Assembly (NCBI GenBank): GCA_000151295.1
Contig: GG745328.1
Span: 2,893,380 to 2,957,379 of the forward strand
DNA length: 64,000 nucleotides
Direction: 5' to 3'
DNA from: Allomyces macrogynus ATCC 38327
Taxonomy: Eukaryota; Blastocladiomycota; Blastocladiomycetes; Blastocladiales; Blastocladiaceae
Below, one piece after another: positions 53,786-63,739 of the stretch (position 1 is the stretch's first letter; each line of letters starts with the position of its first letter). The position numbers and the translations under genes were made by a program. The notes beneath the pieces are model-generated. The model worked only from the letters and a program-made list of their open reading frames with translations, was not told the origin of the DNA and did no database searches.

Positions 53786-54458
53786 CGTGCGGGTGAGGGT
53801 CGCGCGTGGCAGTGTGGTCGTGGTCCATGCCGGACGCAGAATTGTGCGGGCTGTCATCATCATCGTGGTGGTCGGTATTTTGCACGCGGTTGTGGTTGCC
53901 GGTCGTGGCTGCGTGGTCGTGGTGGCCGGTCGTGAAAGGTGGTCGCGAGGAGTGGGTGAAAATGGAGCCAGAGCGGCGGTGCCGATGACGACGCGACCGA
54001 TCGCGTTCGGGTTGGGAACCAACGGTTGGACGAAGCATAACTTGGGCCACGATGGGAATATTTTATGGTCTCTCGTCATTTTGGAGCAGAACAGCACAGC
54101 AGCGACTGTACACACACACACACACGCCAAAACATGTTTGCGGAGCTCGCCAACGACGGGCGCGGCACTATGGTACAAGGGGGTGGAGAATGGGGGACCG
54201 GGCACCAGCGCGTCCGGGATGGAGGGGGAGAGGGACACTCGCGGAAGAAAAGCAGCGACACCAATAAAGCAAAAACGAAATGCCGAACAACATGTGACGG
54301 TCGTCGTGCAGCTCCGACGACGTCCCTGCATGCAAACATCCGCCGCGTCCGTCGCGACTGAGCGTCCACGGGTCAGCACCGTCAGCCGCCACGGCCACAC
54401 CGACACCTCGGTCCTCTAAATATACACGCCCAACGACGCCGACAACGACCGCACTTCT
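53786..54458. other. TMEM69 upstream / carbonic anhydrase 2 downstream region
   Basis: About 670 bp. Carries copy B of the bipartite element (54083-54139), a (CA)n tract at 54111-54125 inside it, and purine-rich sequence. An open frame extends upstream of the TMEM69 ATG but contains no conserved motif. Confidence 0.4.
54083..54139. promoter_or_regulatory. Bipartite conserved element, copy B, with palindrome
   Basis: GGAGCAGAACAGCACAGCAG plus CG at 54083-54104 and AAAACATGTTT at 54129-54139, with the same 46-base offset as copy A. The 24-base middle is a CA repeat here and unrelated to copy A, so the two end blocks were kept while the middle changed. Confidence 0.55.
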
Positions 54459-55441
54459 CTAATGCTCGGCCGCGACCATCCGGTACTCCTCGTCGATCTT
54501 GTCCGGCCCATCAATCATCAATCCCAGATCCTCCAAGATCCCATCTTCCAACCGGTAAATCCAGCCATGAATCGCCAGTTTCTGCCCGCGCGCCCATGCC
54601 GACTGCACGACCGACATGTAGGCCAAGTTGAACGAGGATTTCACGACATTCAGTTCCACAAGCAGTCGGCCGCGGTACTCGACGGGCAGCACGTCAAGCC
54701 GTTTCTTGTGCGCGTGGTAGACGTCACGCACGTGCATGAGCCAGTCGTCGATCGCGCCATTATGCTGGTGCGGGTCCATGGCCGCGTTCACGCCGCCGCA
54801 CCCGTAGTGGCCAGCGACAATAATGTGCTCGACTTTCAACGAGTCGACAGCGTATTGCACGACCGAGAGCAGGTTTGTGTCGGTGTGCGGGCAGACCTGG
54901 AATGAGGGAAGAGCGGCGGTCGTCAGCGGGAGGCCCAAGCAGAGGTTGGTGCGAGCGCAAGCAGGAGCGACGGAGAGCGGGCGTACGTTGGCGATGTTAC
55001 GGTGCACAAACAGCGATCCCGGGTCGAGGTTACAGATCTTGCTTGGCGGCTATGTGAGCGCAAATAACCGGGTCAGCATCCTGCACAGGCGTTCGTGCGT
55101 GACCGACCAATCGTGTAGGGAGGAGACGCTGCAAACGTACGACACGCGAGTCAGAGCATCCGATCCATAAGATTTTCGGGTGCTGGCCCATCGCGAGCTC
55201 GTGGAAGAACTCTGGGTTCTCTGCCGCGACCTACACGACGACAATCGACAACGACAGGGGAGGCGACGGGCGTCAGGTCTCGGCGGTGATCGAGCGGACA
55301 CTGTCGTTGCAGCTGCCACAGCCGCAGCTGCTGCAACGGCATGGCATCGTGGGTGCGCGACGCACGCACCTCGGCGGCCCACTCGCGGTTGGCAGCGAGG
55401 ACGCAGTCGAGATTGTGCTCGTCTTCGGGGATTTGGACCAT
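54459..55441 (-). CDS. Beta-class carbonic anhydrase, copy 2
   Basis: Paralogue of the gene at 51217-52241 with the same four-exon layout. Exon 1, ATG 55441-55439: MVQIPEDEHNLDCVLAANRE, WAAE. Exon 2: [18 protein letters not shown]. Exon 3: [20 protein letters not shown]. Last exon: [60 protein letters not shown] and AIHGWIYRLEDGILEDLGLM, ending MVAAEH with TAG 54461-54459. Zinc ligands and the Asp-Arg dyad are intact. Coding identity to copy 1 is high in the last exon, while introns have diverged except near their ends. This implies an old but functional duplication. Confidence 0.95.
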
Positions 55442-56806
55442 GGTGGCGGTGCGGAACAGTCGAAGCGAGTGCTGGTGGTCGTGGTGCTCGTCGTGCAGCT
55501 GCTGAGAGTCGGGTCGGCGCGCGCAGTCTCGTGCCAAGTACTTGTATTGCCGTGATGGTGGGGAGGGAGGTTGAACCCGAAGCCGCAGCGGCAGAGACTC
55601 AGAGCAGGGAGAGCGGACAGCCAAGGCTCAGTGGGCCTCATTTCTCCGATACTTTGATGCACATGGCCGTCTGTCCGGCCCCATGAGGGTGTGCGCGTTT
55701 GATTGGCGCACGGTGCGCACGCGCACGCGGCCTCCGCCCTGAATGAGCGGGGTGGTGCTGCGCGCGCGTGAGCGCTGGATCGGGTTCAGTGTTGGGCGAG
55801 AATGGTGGTGCGACGGGTGCGCCACGGTCGAGAAGCAGTGGCGACAGTGACGGGGTCTCGCACAAGCCCTTTCGTGACCTTTTCGAAGAGGAAAATGGGC
55901 GAAAGGAGAGGCGTTCTCGTTGTGACGAGCAGGAGCGGCCGGTTCATGGGCCAACTGGCTGGGTGCCGTCCCTGCCCATTGGCCGTGTGTCCGCACGGGA
56001 ACTTGCAACGTACGTGGTGTCATGCGTGCGGCCTGGGTACGGGTTGGCCGGAGACGACGACGGATCACGAAGGAGATCAAGGAGCAGCGCGGAACAAAGG
56101 TGATTGCAACGGTCGCACATGTCGGGTCGCGCCGTGGCCCTCATCTTAGTCACGACGGTTCTGCAGGGCCAGCACAAGCCGGTGGTGCGGCCGTGATCAT
56201 GGAGGCGGTACAGTCCGGGCCGGCGTCGGTGGGCGCGTGGACGACGGTGAGGGTAGCTGCCGTGCGGGTGCGGGCATGGCTGAAGGGAGAAAAGGGTGCG
56301 TGCTCCCGTCCGATGGACGTGAGTTAACCATGTGGAGGGGGCGCACAGGTGTGGCCGCGACTGCTACGACTGGGAGACCGCTTCTTTGGCGAGTGGCGGT
56401 AGGGAGGGGCCGAGCGCGAGGATAGCGACAACATGTTGGATATAGCGTTTGGCGAAAGCATCCGGATCCTCGCAAGTGATCCGCGTCCAGCGAGTGCTTG
56501 AACCGACGACTGTTTGGACGGAGTCATGGATAGTCCTGTCCTACCTTTTCCCGCCATTGCGACCTGTCACGAACGAAATCAACATTGAAGAAAATGTGTT
56601 TGGTACAACGTGGTGGTGATTGCGGTGGTGGTGGTCATGGAAAACAGACGAAAAGAAACGGGAAGAAAACCTCGAGCTCACGCTCACGCGCGCGCGGACG
56701 GCGCAGTGCGTGCTCTTCCTCAACTCCGGGCTCAATCACAGCGCCCATCAGCGGCCCTCAACGACCTCTCGCAACGATCATGGCCCCCGCGTCGCTCATC
56801 GACGTC
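55442..56806. other. 1.4-kb upstream of carbonic anhydrase 2, no gene
   Basis: The first 200 bp hold promoter blocks shared with copy 1. The rest contains no convincing ORF. A patch near 56590-56700 is A-rich (GAAAAGAAACGGGAAGAAAA), probably the Hsp12-like 3' end. No tRNA or repeat seen. Confidence 0.4.
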
Positions 56807-57430
56807 TTACTGCTTGAGCCCAAATGCATGGCCCAGCTTCTCGAGCAGCCCTTCTTGGTTCGGATCGGTCGTCGTGGTCGACGTCGTTGACGTCGTCGAC
56901 TGCGTCGTCGCGCCGCCCGGGTTGGTGTTACCCGTCGCCGAGTCCCACGTGTTGCGCGCCGTGTCGGTCGCCGACTGCCACATGTCGGTCGCCTTGCTGC
57001 GCATGCCCGTCGTGTCAGACCCTTCGGTTGCGTCGCGGACCGTGTCGGCCGCCGTCTGCGTGTGCGACCGCTCCGACGACGGCTCGGCGTAGGCCTGTGC
57101 CTTATCGATTTTGCCGCGGAGCTGGAGGAGGGGTGGAGGAGGGAGGTGCGTCGGTCAGTCGGGTTCGGGGAGGGGGGGGGGTCGCGTGTCGGTGGATCGA
57201 CGTCGTGGGCGCCGTTGCAAGGCAGGGCGGCCGAGCGAGCGCCACCGTGGGCGTTGCCCAGCCGGATCGGGTCGCCGTCGCGTCGCGCCGCGCCGCGTCG
57301 GTCGAGATGAAGGTAAAACGCGCGCGACACGCACCTGCTCCTGCGCGACCTGCGAGTCGTCCTTGAGCGCCTGCGGCGTGATCGCGGCCTTGGCGCGGTC
57401 CGTGAGCGACTGGCGAGTCGTGTCCGACAT
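56807..57430 (-). CDS. HSP12: Hsp9/Hsp12-family small heat-shock protein
   Basis: ATG 57430-57428. Exon 1 reads MSDTTRQSLTDRAKAAITPQ and ALKDDSQVAQEQ with donor GTGCGTGT. This corresponds to the Hsp12 N-terminus (MSDxxRxxxxxKAxexxxPdxxK). Exon 2, from about 57122, reads LRGKIDKAQAYAEPSSERSH, TAADTVRDATEGSDTTGM and RSKATDMWQSATDTARNTWD, a run of 11-mer-like Ala/Thr/Asp amphipathic helices. A Thr/Ser-rich linker follows, ending GLLEKLGHAFGLKQ. The stop is at 56809-56807. Family members are disordered in solution and fold on membranes under stress. The intron contains a C10 run (G on the plus strand, 57172-57181). This copy is longer than yeast Hsp12. Confidence 0.82.
57172..57181 (-). repeat. 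Poly-C (minus strand) in Hsp12-like intron
   Basis: Ten G on the plus strand, within the intron of the minus-strand gene, near its 3' end. Similar to the C-run in the MSP1 intron. Confidence 0.85.
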
Positions 57431-58009
57431 AGTGGGCGGTTGGGTTTGGTGGTGGTGGGGTGGTGGGTGGGTGGGTGGATCGCGGTGACGGTGGTCGTCG
57501 TCGTCGAACTTGCGGGAGAGAGAGGGCGGCCGGGTCGCGCGTGCGCTTTATAGGGCGCCGCGGCGGGCAGGGGCCGTGCGCTGGTGCCGCGGCTGGTCAG
57601 TTGGTCGGTTAGTCGGGAGCGCGCGCGCGTTATGCTGTGCTGGTGCGCGGAGCAGCGAGCGAACGGCGCGCGAATCGCGCGATTGCCGCGACTGGTGCTT
57701 TGACGTGGCCGGCTGGGGCACGCGACAGCCGCCGACGTGAGAGACGCGTTTTTGGCGGTCTGGTCGCGTTTGATGCGGTGTCTTGGTCGGTCGTCCGCCT
57801 AAACTGCCGCTGACACCGCGCCGCTTCCGCTTGGCCGACACGGCTGTCACTCGCGGCGCCGACGACCCACCGCGGGCACCACCAAGTCGCCAACTGCGGT
57901 CGGCGCCGCATCGCGCTGCGAGTTCCGTCGCTGACTGGATCACGACGACGCGTCGCGCTCAACCACACACAAATGGACATAAAGACTAAGATAAAAAACT
58001 ACACCAATT
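57431..58009. promoter_or_regulatory. Hsp12-like promoter region
   Basis: About 580 bp between the Hsp12-like start and the UBL3-like stop. Contains GGTGGGTGGGTGGGTGG (about 57461-57477) just upstream of the Hsp12-like ATG. I saw no clear AGGGG stress element on the gene's sense strand. The A-rich end near 57970-58010 is probably the UBL3-like polyadenylation region. Confidence 0.4.
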
Positions 58010-58772
58010 TTACATGATAATACACGCAGCAAAGCACCCGGCCATGACGGCCACGTCGCGCTGCCGCCGTGGGTCGTTGTCGTCGGACGTGGCCGACCCG
58101 GCACCGGCGAGTCCGCTGGCCTTGGCGGCGGCAGCCTTGTCTATTCCGAAGAAAAGTTTAACGCGTCAGACCGGATTCGCGGGTGGGCAGCGGGACGCGA
58201 GCTGGCGGACGGACCTTCTCTCACACGCTTCGGGTCGGGCGGGCCCACAAGCAAGTGCACGACGGTCGTTTCGCCGGGGGCAATGTGCGATTCTACGGTG
58301 GTCCGGGAGGATAAGGGGAGCGAGCGATGGCGCGGGTGATCAGTCGAGGGTCGCCGGGTCACCGGTGCGGGACTTCACCGCACAACGCGTGTCGCGGACC
58401 TTGCAACGTCGAATTGTCGTCGAGGAACTTGCCGAGATGCAGCAGCCTGAGCTGGCTGACGTGCTTGGGCCGGTCACCGGGCCACTCTAGATCCGGGCCG
58501 CGTCAGCGCCAACGGACGGACGGAACAGGGCTGAGAAGGTCGCGCGAGGACAGACCAGATGGCCACGCGGCAAGCACGGCGGCCTTGACGCCCTTGACAG
58601 TCGTGGTCGCATCAAACAGCCATCCGGCGCGGCGGTCGCCGCTGACGAGGAGGAGTGTCAGCGACACTTTGGACGGTGGTACGGGCGCATCGGCGGCAGC
58701 GGCGGATGATGATGATGATGATGATGCGGCGACGGCTCCGGGTGCTGCCGGCTTCAAAGCGGTGGTGGCCAT
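58010..58772 (-). CDS. UBL3: UBL3/MUB-like prenylated ubiquitin-fold protein
   Basis: Ubiquitin-fold protein anchored to membranes by a lipid. The ATG at 58772-58770 opens an Ala/Ser leader, then KVSLTLLLVSGDRRAGWLFD, TTTVKGVKAAVLAAWPS. An intron (about 58563-58493) joins EWPGDRPKHVSQLRLLHLGK and FLDDNSTL, matching the UBL3 core (LRLIYQGRFL-D). A second intron ends ACCGTAG and joins SHIAPGETTVVHLLVGPP (compare TTVMHLV in UBL3). A third (about 58220-58140) joins DKAAAAKASGLAGAGSATS, and the protein ends VAVMAGCFAACIIM with TAA 58012-58010. The last four residues CIIM form a CAAX box, so farnesylation or geranylgeranylation is expected, as in animal UBL3 and plant MUBs. In animals UBL3 modifies proteins for sorting into extracellular vesicles. 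Confidence 0.85.
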
Positions 58773-59218
58773 GGGCCGGGTGGAATGGGCGCGGGGGATC
58801 GCGAGTCGCGGCGATCAAGTGCGGTAGTGTTGAGGGACCGGCGAGTTGAAGCGGGCCAGGAGCCGGTGCGGGGGTGCACGGCGCGCTGGTGAGCGGGGAT
58901 GGGTGATGGGTGACCGCGGTGGACGGCGGTGGCAGGTAGTCGGCGACGGCGTCACGTCACGTCACGTCAAGTCGAGGGATGGGCTGGCGGCGGTGCGGTG
59001 CGGGTGCGCGGTGGCGGTGGCGACGATCGCGCCCAGGGCAGGCGCGTGGTGTTGCAGCCGGTGTTGGCGACCGAGCGCGGCGCGTTGCCAGCGTTGCACT
59101 GTCGTCCAGCCGTGCTGCGGAGCGAAGCGCGCCCTTGGCCTGCCTGCTGGACCGCGCTGGGGCGGCATCGTGGACAGGCAACCAACGTGCGGCAGCGCCG
59201 CTTGCCAGCGAGGTGACG
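58773..59218. other. Intergenic before the gap
   Basis: Divergent interval between the UBL3-like gene and the membrane-protein gene. It contains GTCACGTCACGTCACGTC (about 58951-58968), three ACGTCA-type units in tandem that resemble CRE/bZIP sites. No coding signal. Confidence 0.4.
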
Positions 59219-59318
59219 NNNNNNNNNNNNNNNNNNNNNNNNNNNNNNNNNNNNNNNNNNNNNNNNNNNNNNNNNNNNNNNNNNNNNNNNNNNNNNNNNN
59301 NNNNNNNNNNNNNNNNNN
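59219..59318. other. Assembly gap (100 N)
   Basis: Exactly 100 N, the conventional placeholder for a gap of unknown size. It sits shortly upstream of the most likely start of the next gene, so the 5' end of that gene may be missing. Confidence 0.98.
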
Positions 59319-59454
59319 ACCACCACCACCGCCCCGCGACGCGACCGGCCGCGGCGGCTCGGACGCCCTGCACGACGGACGACGGCGACGAAAACCCGCG
59401 CTGCACTGGCTGCAACTTTTTCTTCACGCTCCTCTGGGCGCCATCAAGCCCGCC

Positions 59455-62400
59455 ATGTACCCGGGCCTGCCCACGAACGAGTCCTGGGACCGCCGCCAAA
59501 CCACCGCCGCGGCCGCCGCCGTCCGCCCCAGCAACCATGTCGCCCCCAGCCCCACGTCCGCGTCTGCCGACAAGACGCCGGCCTTTGCCCACTCGGCCGC
59601 CCTCGACGCCGCCATTGCAGGCCTCGCCTCCACTTCCGACATGCTGATCCCGCGCGCCAACGCCGGCGGCGGCACCACCACGACGACCCACGCCAATTAT
59701 GGACCCGACCACCACTACGACGCCGCCGCCGGCACACGCGCCGCTGGTGCGACCAAACCGCCGAGCCGCCGCGGCTCCCTGTTCCAGATCCAAGTCACGC
59801 GCACAAGCCTCGAGACATCGAGCAGCCACGCGGCCAGCCGGTCGATGCACTCGTCAGTCGCGGGCGGGATCGACGGGTCTCTCTACGTGCCCGCCGCCAC
59901 CACGGGTGGCCTAATTCGTCCGCGCGCAGGCCAATTGCTGCACCGCAAGTCTCCACGCCGCTTGATCCACCCGGTGCCCGAGTCGGAACCCAACGACGTG
60001 GACAGTATCTTGGCCACGGCACGCGCGGGGGTCGTGCCGGGACTCGGTGATGCCGAGGCCGCGGCCGAGGATGAGGATATCAGCGTTGATCCGACCAAGT
60101 ACGTTGCCGTTCTTTTCATCGGCGTGCTCGTGCAAACTGACCGTGACCGCACGGCTGTATACCAGGCTTGATCCATACCTCCAAGCGCTCGCCGTCGTCC
60201 AATTCCAACCTTGGATCTTTTTCCGCGAACTCGTCGTGCACTGGACGCCCGGCGCCGTCCTGCTTACACTCTTCACGCGTGCCGGCCGAATTCGTGCCAG
60301 GAACCGCGCCTTCTTCGACTGGTCGCTTCATTGCTTTATGCAATGGACCTTTTTTGCCGCGTTTCTCGTACCCATGGTGCTCTACAGCTCGGGCCTGGCC
60401 GCGAACTGGAACATTCAAATGGAGGAGCACATCAACTTTTGCCTGATTTGGCTGTTTCGCAACGCTGTTGTCGCGACCAAGCACGCTTATACGAGCCCAA
60501 TTGAGCAGGCGCAAATGGACGAGGAGCTCGAGTCGCACGACCAGCGCATAGACCGTCAAGGTGCGTCTATTTGTACGATTCGAGGGCGTGCTTGGCTGGC
60601 TTTCGAACTGACTTCAAACATCGCGCTCTCCAGTGCTGACGGCATGGCACAACCCACCGAGTTCCGTCGTCGAACTGCAAATCCTGCTCGCGTCGGTGCG
60701 CCAGTCCATCGACTTGACCAGCGGTCATTTCTTGCTCGCTCCCGACGACGACGACGACCACTACCCTGCCGCACGACCCGTGTGCACGGCCATTCCCGCG
60801 TCGCCGCACCCAGCACCGCCGTCGTCACCAGGCTTGCCTGACACTCCCGCACCCGCCGACCCGACGGCACCCGCCCTCATCTACGACCTGCGCGTGCGGT
60901 ACGGCGCGTACCTCGACAAGACGACGTACAGTACGGCTGCGACCGAGGCCGGGTCGCTCGCGCCAGGCGCGTGCCCGCTAGTTTCAAACGCGATGGGGTC
61001 GCCGCCGCCAGCACCGCCGGACGTGGCCGGTCCGGACGACCGCAATGACGCGACTGCACCCCATTTGCCGCCAACTTTCCCCATCTTCCGACCGCAAGAC
61101 GGGGCACCGGCTGCGCCATTTCATTCTCCCACCGGTACCGGCGGTCTTCCCGCTGCGGACGGGCGCTCCGGACAAGTCGCCGAAACGCGTGTCCATGTGG
61201 AGCGTGATCAACGACCTCGTGCACGAGAGCCACGGCGGGCCCACCGTGAGGCCGCAGGCCTACTTTGCCGCAGGTACGTCCCCACTCCCAAGATACTCGG
61301 GTTGGCAGTGCGACTCACGATCCCCTACAATCAGGGTTCATTTACACGATGCTGCCGCTGCTTGTGCGGTACTGCTACAATTTGCCGGTCATGGGCGGGA
61401 CCGACTGGGCAGCGATTCTCTACACGGTGTGCTCAATGTGGATCACGTTCATGGCGATGTCAAGCAATTACGGGTTTATTGTGATTTGGTGCGTCTTTTT
61501 CTGACTCCATTCGATTCCGCAGTTTCTCTGCGGCTAACCGTCGACTGCGACCATACGCGCAGCATTGTCGACTTTCACCGCCGCGAGTACCTGTTCCGGC
61601 GCCTCAACGCGATTCTTTGGGACGGGTTTGTTCGGCAATCCGAACCGACACCCCCGTCTTCTCTGTCGCCGTCCCCCGCACCCGCGCCGGCGAGCCCAAC
61701 GCCCGCATCCCCAACGACCGCCGTTGCGCCCGACGCGCCGCATACCGTTCTCAGCGAAAAGACTGCGCTCGTCGGCGACGCTGCACCTCCACCGCCAGCC
61801 TTTCCACCCCCGGCGAGCGACGCAAAGGCCGCCCTGATCCGGCTGGACATGAGCCAGTCGCGCAACCTGCTCATGTGGTGGTACACGCGGCTGATCTTAC
61901 AAGATTACGGCCGCCCGTTCCTCATCCGGCTATCGTGGTACTGCGGGTACGCACCGATCCCCTGCTCCCACACGCTCCTCTCCTCTCACACAACCAACCT
62001 AGTTACTTTATCCTCTACGCCCTGATCGTGGGCGCGTCGGTCGTCGCCAACACGCTCGGCGCCATGACCATCGGTCCTGTCGGCATCGTCATGGGCGTCT
62101 TCAACCTACTCACGCTCTTGTGTGCGCTCGTCAACGTGCTCTACCACGGGATGCTCGTCAACGATATGCGCGCCGCGCATGTGTATACGTTGATTAAGCG
62201 CTCGGTACACTCCCCCCCCCCCTCCCTCTCGCTTCCCACTCCCCTTCCGCTCCTCACTCACTCACATCGCGAAATCTAGGTTGCCCTCTCGACCCGCGCC
62301 GAACGGCTCGGCCGCACTCCGTCCACGCAAGCTGCTGCGGACGACGCGCGCTGCGCGGCCGACTTCTGTTGGGTCCTCTCGGAAGCGTGCCGCGAAGACC

Positions 62401-62567
62401 AGAATATCAATGCCTTGCGCGTGTTTGGGATCCCGGCGAATATCCAGGTGTTAGGCAGTTTCACGGGGGTCATGGCGGCGGGGTTGAGTGCGGGACTGCA
62501 GGCGTTGTGGAATTCGCGCGGTTTGATTGTGCCGATGTCGGCGGCGGGGAATGGGGCGGCAAGGTGA
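59455..62567 (+). CDS. Seven-segment membrane protein, unrecognised family
   Basis: ATG 59455 (MYPGLPTNESWDRRQ) is the first Met after the gap. About 220 residues of Ala/Ser/Thr-rich N-terminus follow. An intron (GTACGTTG at about 60100 to ATACCAG at about 60164) leads to LDPYLQALAVVQFQPWIFFR. Hydrophobic spans in order: WTFFAAFLVPMVLYSSGLA; INFCLIWLFRNAVVA; IYTMLPLLVRYCYNLPVM; WAAILYTVCSMWITFMAM; YFILYALIVGASVVANTLGA; IVMGVFNLLTLLCALVNVLY; VLGSFTGVMAAGLSAGLQAL. Loops 2 and 4 are long and Pro/Ala-rich. Introns include one at about 62211-62280 with a C11 run. Stop TGA 62565-62567. Seven spans, a long intracellular N-terminus and a short tail after the last span recall gustatory-receptor-like proteins reported from chytrid-type fungi, but no motif proves it. 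Confidence 0.68.
62212..62222 (+). repeat. Poly-C tract in membrane-protein intron
   Basis: Eleven C directly after the donor region GGTACACT, followed by TCCCTCTCGC. A third instance of an intronic C-run on the sense strand in this window. Confidence 0.85.
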
Positions 62568-62977
62568 TGCGAGGGGGGGGGGGGGTGGTGGTGGAGGTGG
62601 AGAGGGGGAAGGACTGACTGGGGGTGGGGTAATCGGCGACTTTGGAGGAGGAGAGGGGGGGGGGGGGCAGCCACTTCAACACCTGTGCATCATCTCAGCC
62701 CTCTGGGCTCACCAAGCACCGCAACCGCACGGCCACCCGGTTGCTGTCAACGTGACGCTCCCAGCGACTGTCCATCTCTCGGCCCACATGTATCTCCATG
62801 TGGACATTAAACAGCATGCTGCCTGAGCCCTGCCGTCTGTGTCCATGTTGACATCCAAGCGCATGAACATCATGAAGCTGCCACGATTCACTTGGCAGCA
62901 GTGGTTCCATATCATGACCCGCTCACTGCTGTTCTGGACACATAAGTCATGGCAATTTTGAAATCATTGATGACAGC
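62568..62977. other. 3' flank with two G13 runs
   Basis: Directly downstream of the membrane-protein stop. G runs at 62573-62585 and 62655-62667, with GGTGGTGGTGGAGG between them. The sequence then becomes balanced in composition and has no gene. Confidence 0.5.
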
Positions 62978-63184
62978 ATGGTATTTATGCTGACATCCCT
63001 CCTTGCCCTGATTCTCGCAAATCTTCTCGCCATTGCGTATTCGCACCCGTGCCTTGGGATTGCGGGCGCAGGCAGAGACCACAGCCGCACAGCCGCCGCC
63101 GACGGAGCAATCGATGAGTTGAAGGCATCTCGGTGCTGCAACGGCTCGGCTTCATGGACAGTCGGCATGCTGGTGGCCAGTTGA
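62978..63184 (+). CDS. Possible small secreted peptide
   Basis: Sixty-eight codons from ATG 62978 to TGA. MVFMLTSLLALILANLLAIA with YSHP is a very good signal peptide with a likely cut after AYS. The mature part is short, mixed, and has three Cys. Third positions are less C/G-biased than in other genes here and I recognise no family. It may be a real effector-like peptide, a first exon, or chance. Confidence 0.22.
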   Translation: MVFMLTSLLALILANLLAIAYSHPCLGIAGAGRDHSRTAAADGAIDELKASRCCNGSASWTVGMLVAS

Positions 63185-63739
63185 TTGGGACAGCGCCATT
63201 GCGTTGCGGGCGGTGGGGAGCACGGATGGGTTGTGTATAGATTGCACCGGGTGCAGCCTGTCAAATCAATGGAAATAGCTGGACAGTTGGCCAGGCCAGG
63301 AGGAGGGAACTTCCAACAGCCAACATGAGTGGAGCTGGCCTATGATCTACACGGTCACGTGTGGCCTCGTCTTCTTTTCCAAGTCGTGGGACGGTCTCCA
63401 GTTCCCGGCTCGCTCTGCCAGTGCATGTCTCTGACCAGGTTCTATTTGTAGGTTTGGTTGGTGAGCATCGTTTTCCTGAGTCCCATTGGTCGTCCTCCCC
63501 GGGCATCGTGACAATAGTTCATTGAATGCATTTCTGCAGTTATTTCTGGTCCCATCGTGAGAGTATTGGCATGGATCGTGCCGCTTCGTGGGCACAACAG
63601 TGATGACGCAAAATTACGCGAACACGATTTGAGCAGCGAGGCACGCATTCGGTGGGACTGGAAGAGAAGAGTTGCATGAGGCACAAAGGCGATAACTGTA
63701 AGGGTGCGGCCGCGACCTCCTCAGAAGTCGCGCCCTTCA
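63185..63739. other. Gene-poor stretch before the minisatellite
   Basis: Composition is less GC-rich than elsewhere. Frames on both strands are short. No RNA gene or transposon ends recognised. Confidence 0.4.

Noticed and set aside
58846..60171. Open frame running through the 100-N gap
   Set aside because: The N block has no stops by definition, so the continuity is artificial; the frame before the gap has no protein character.
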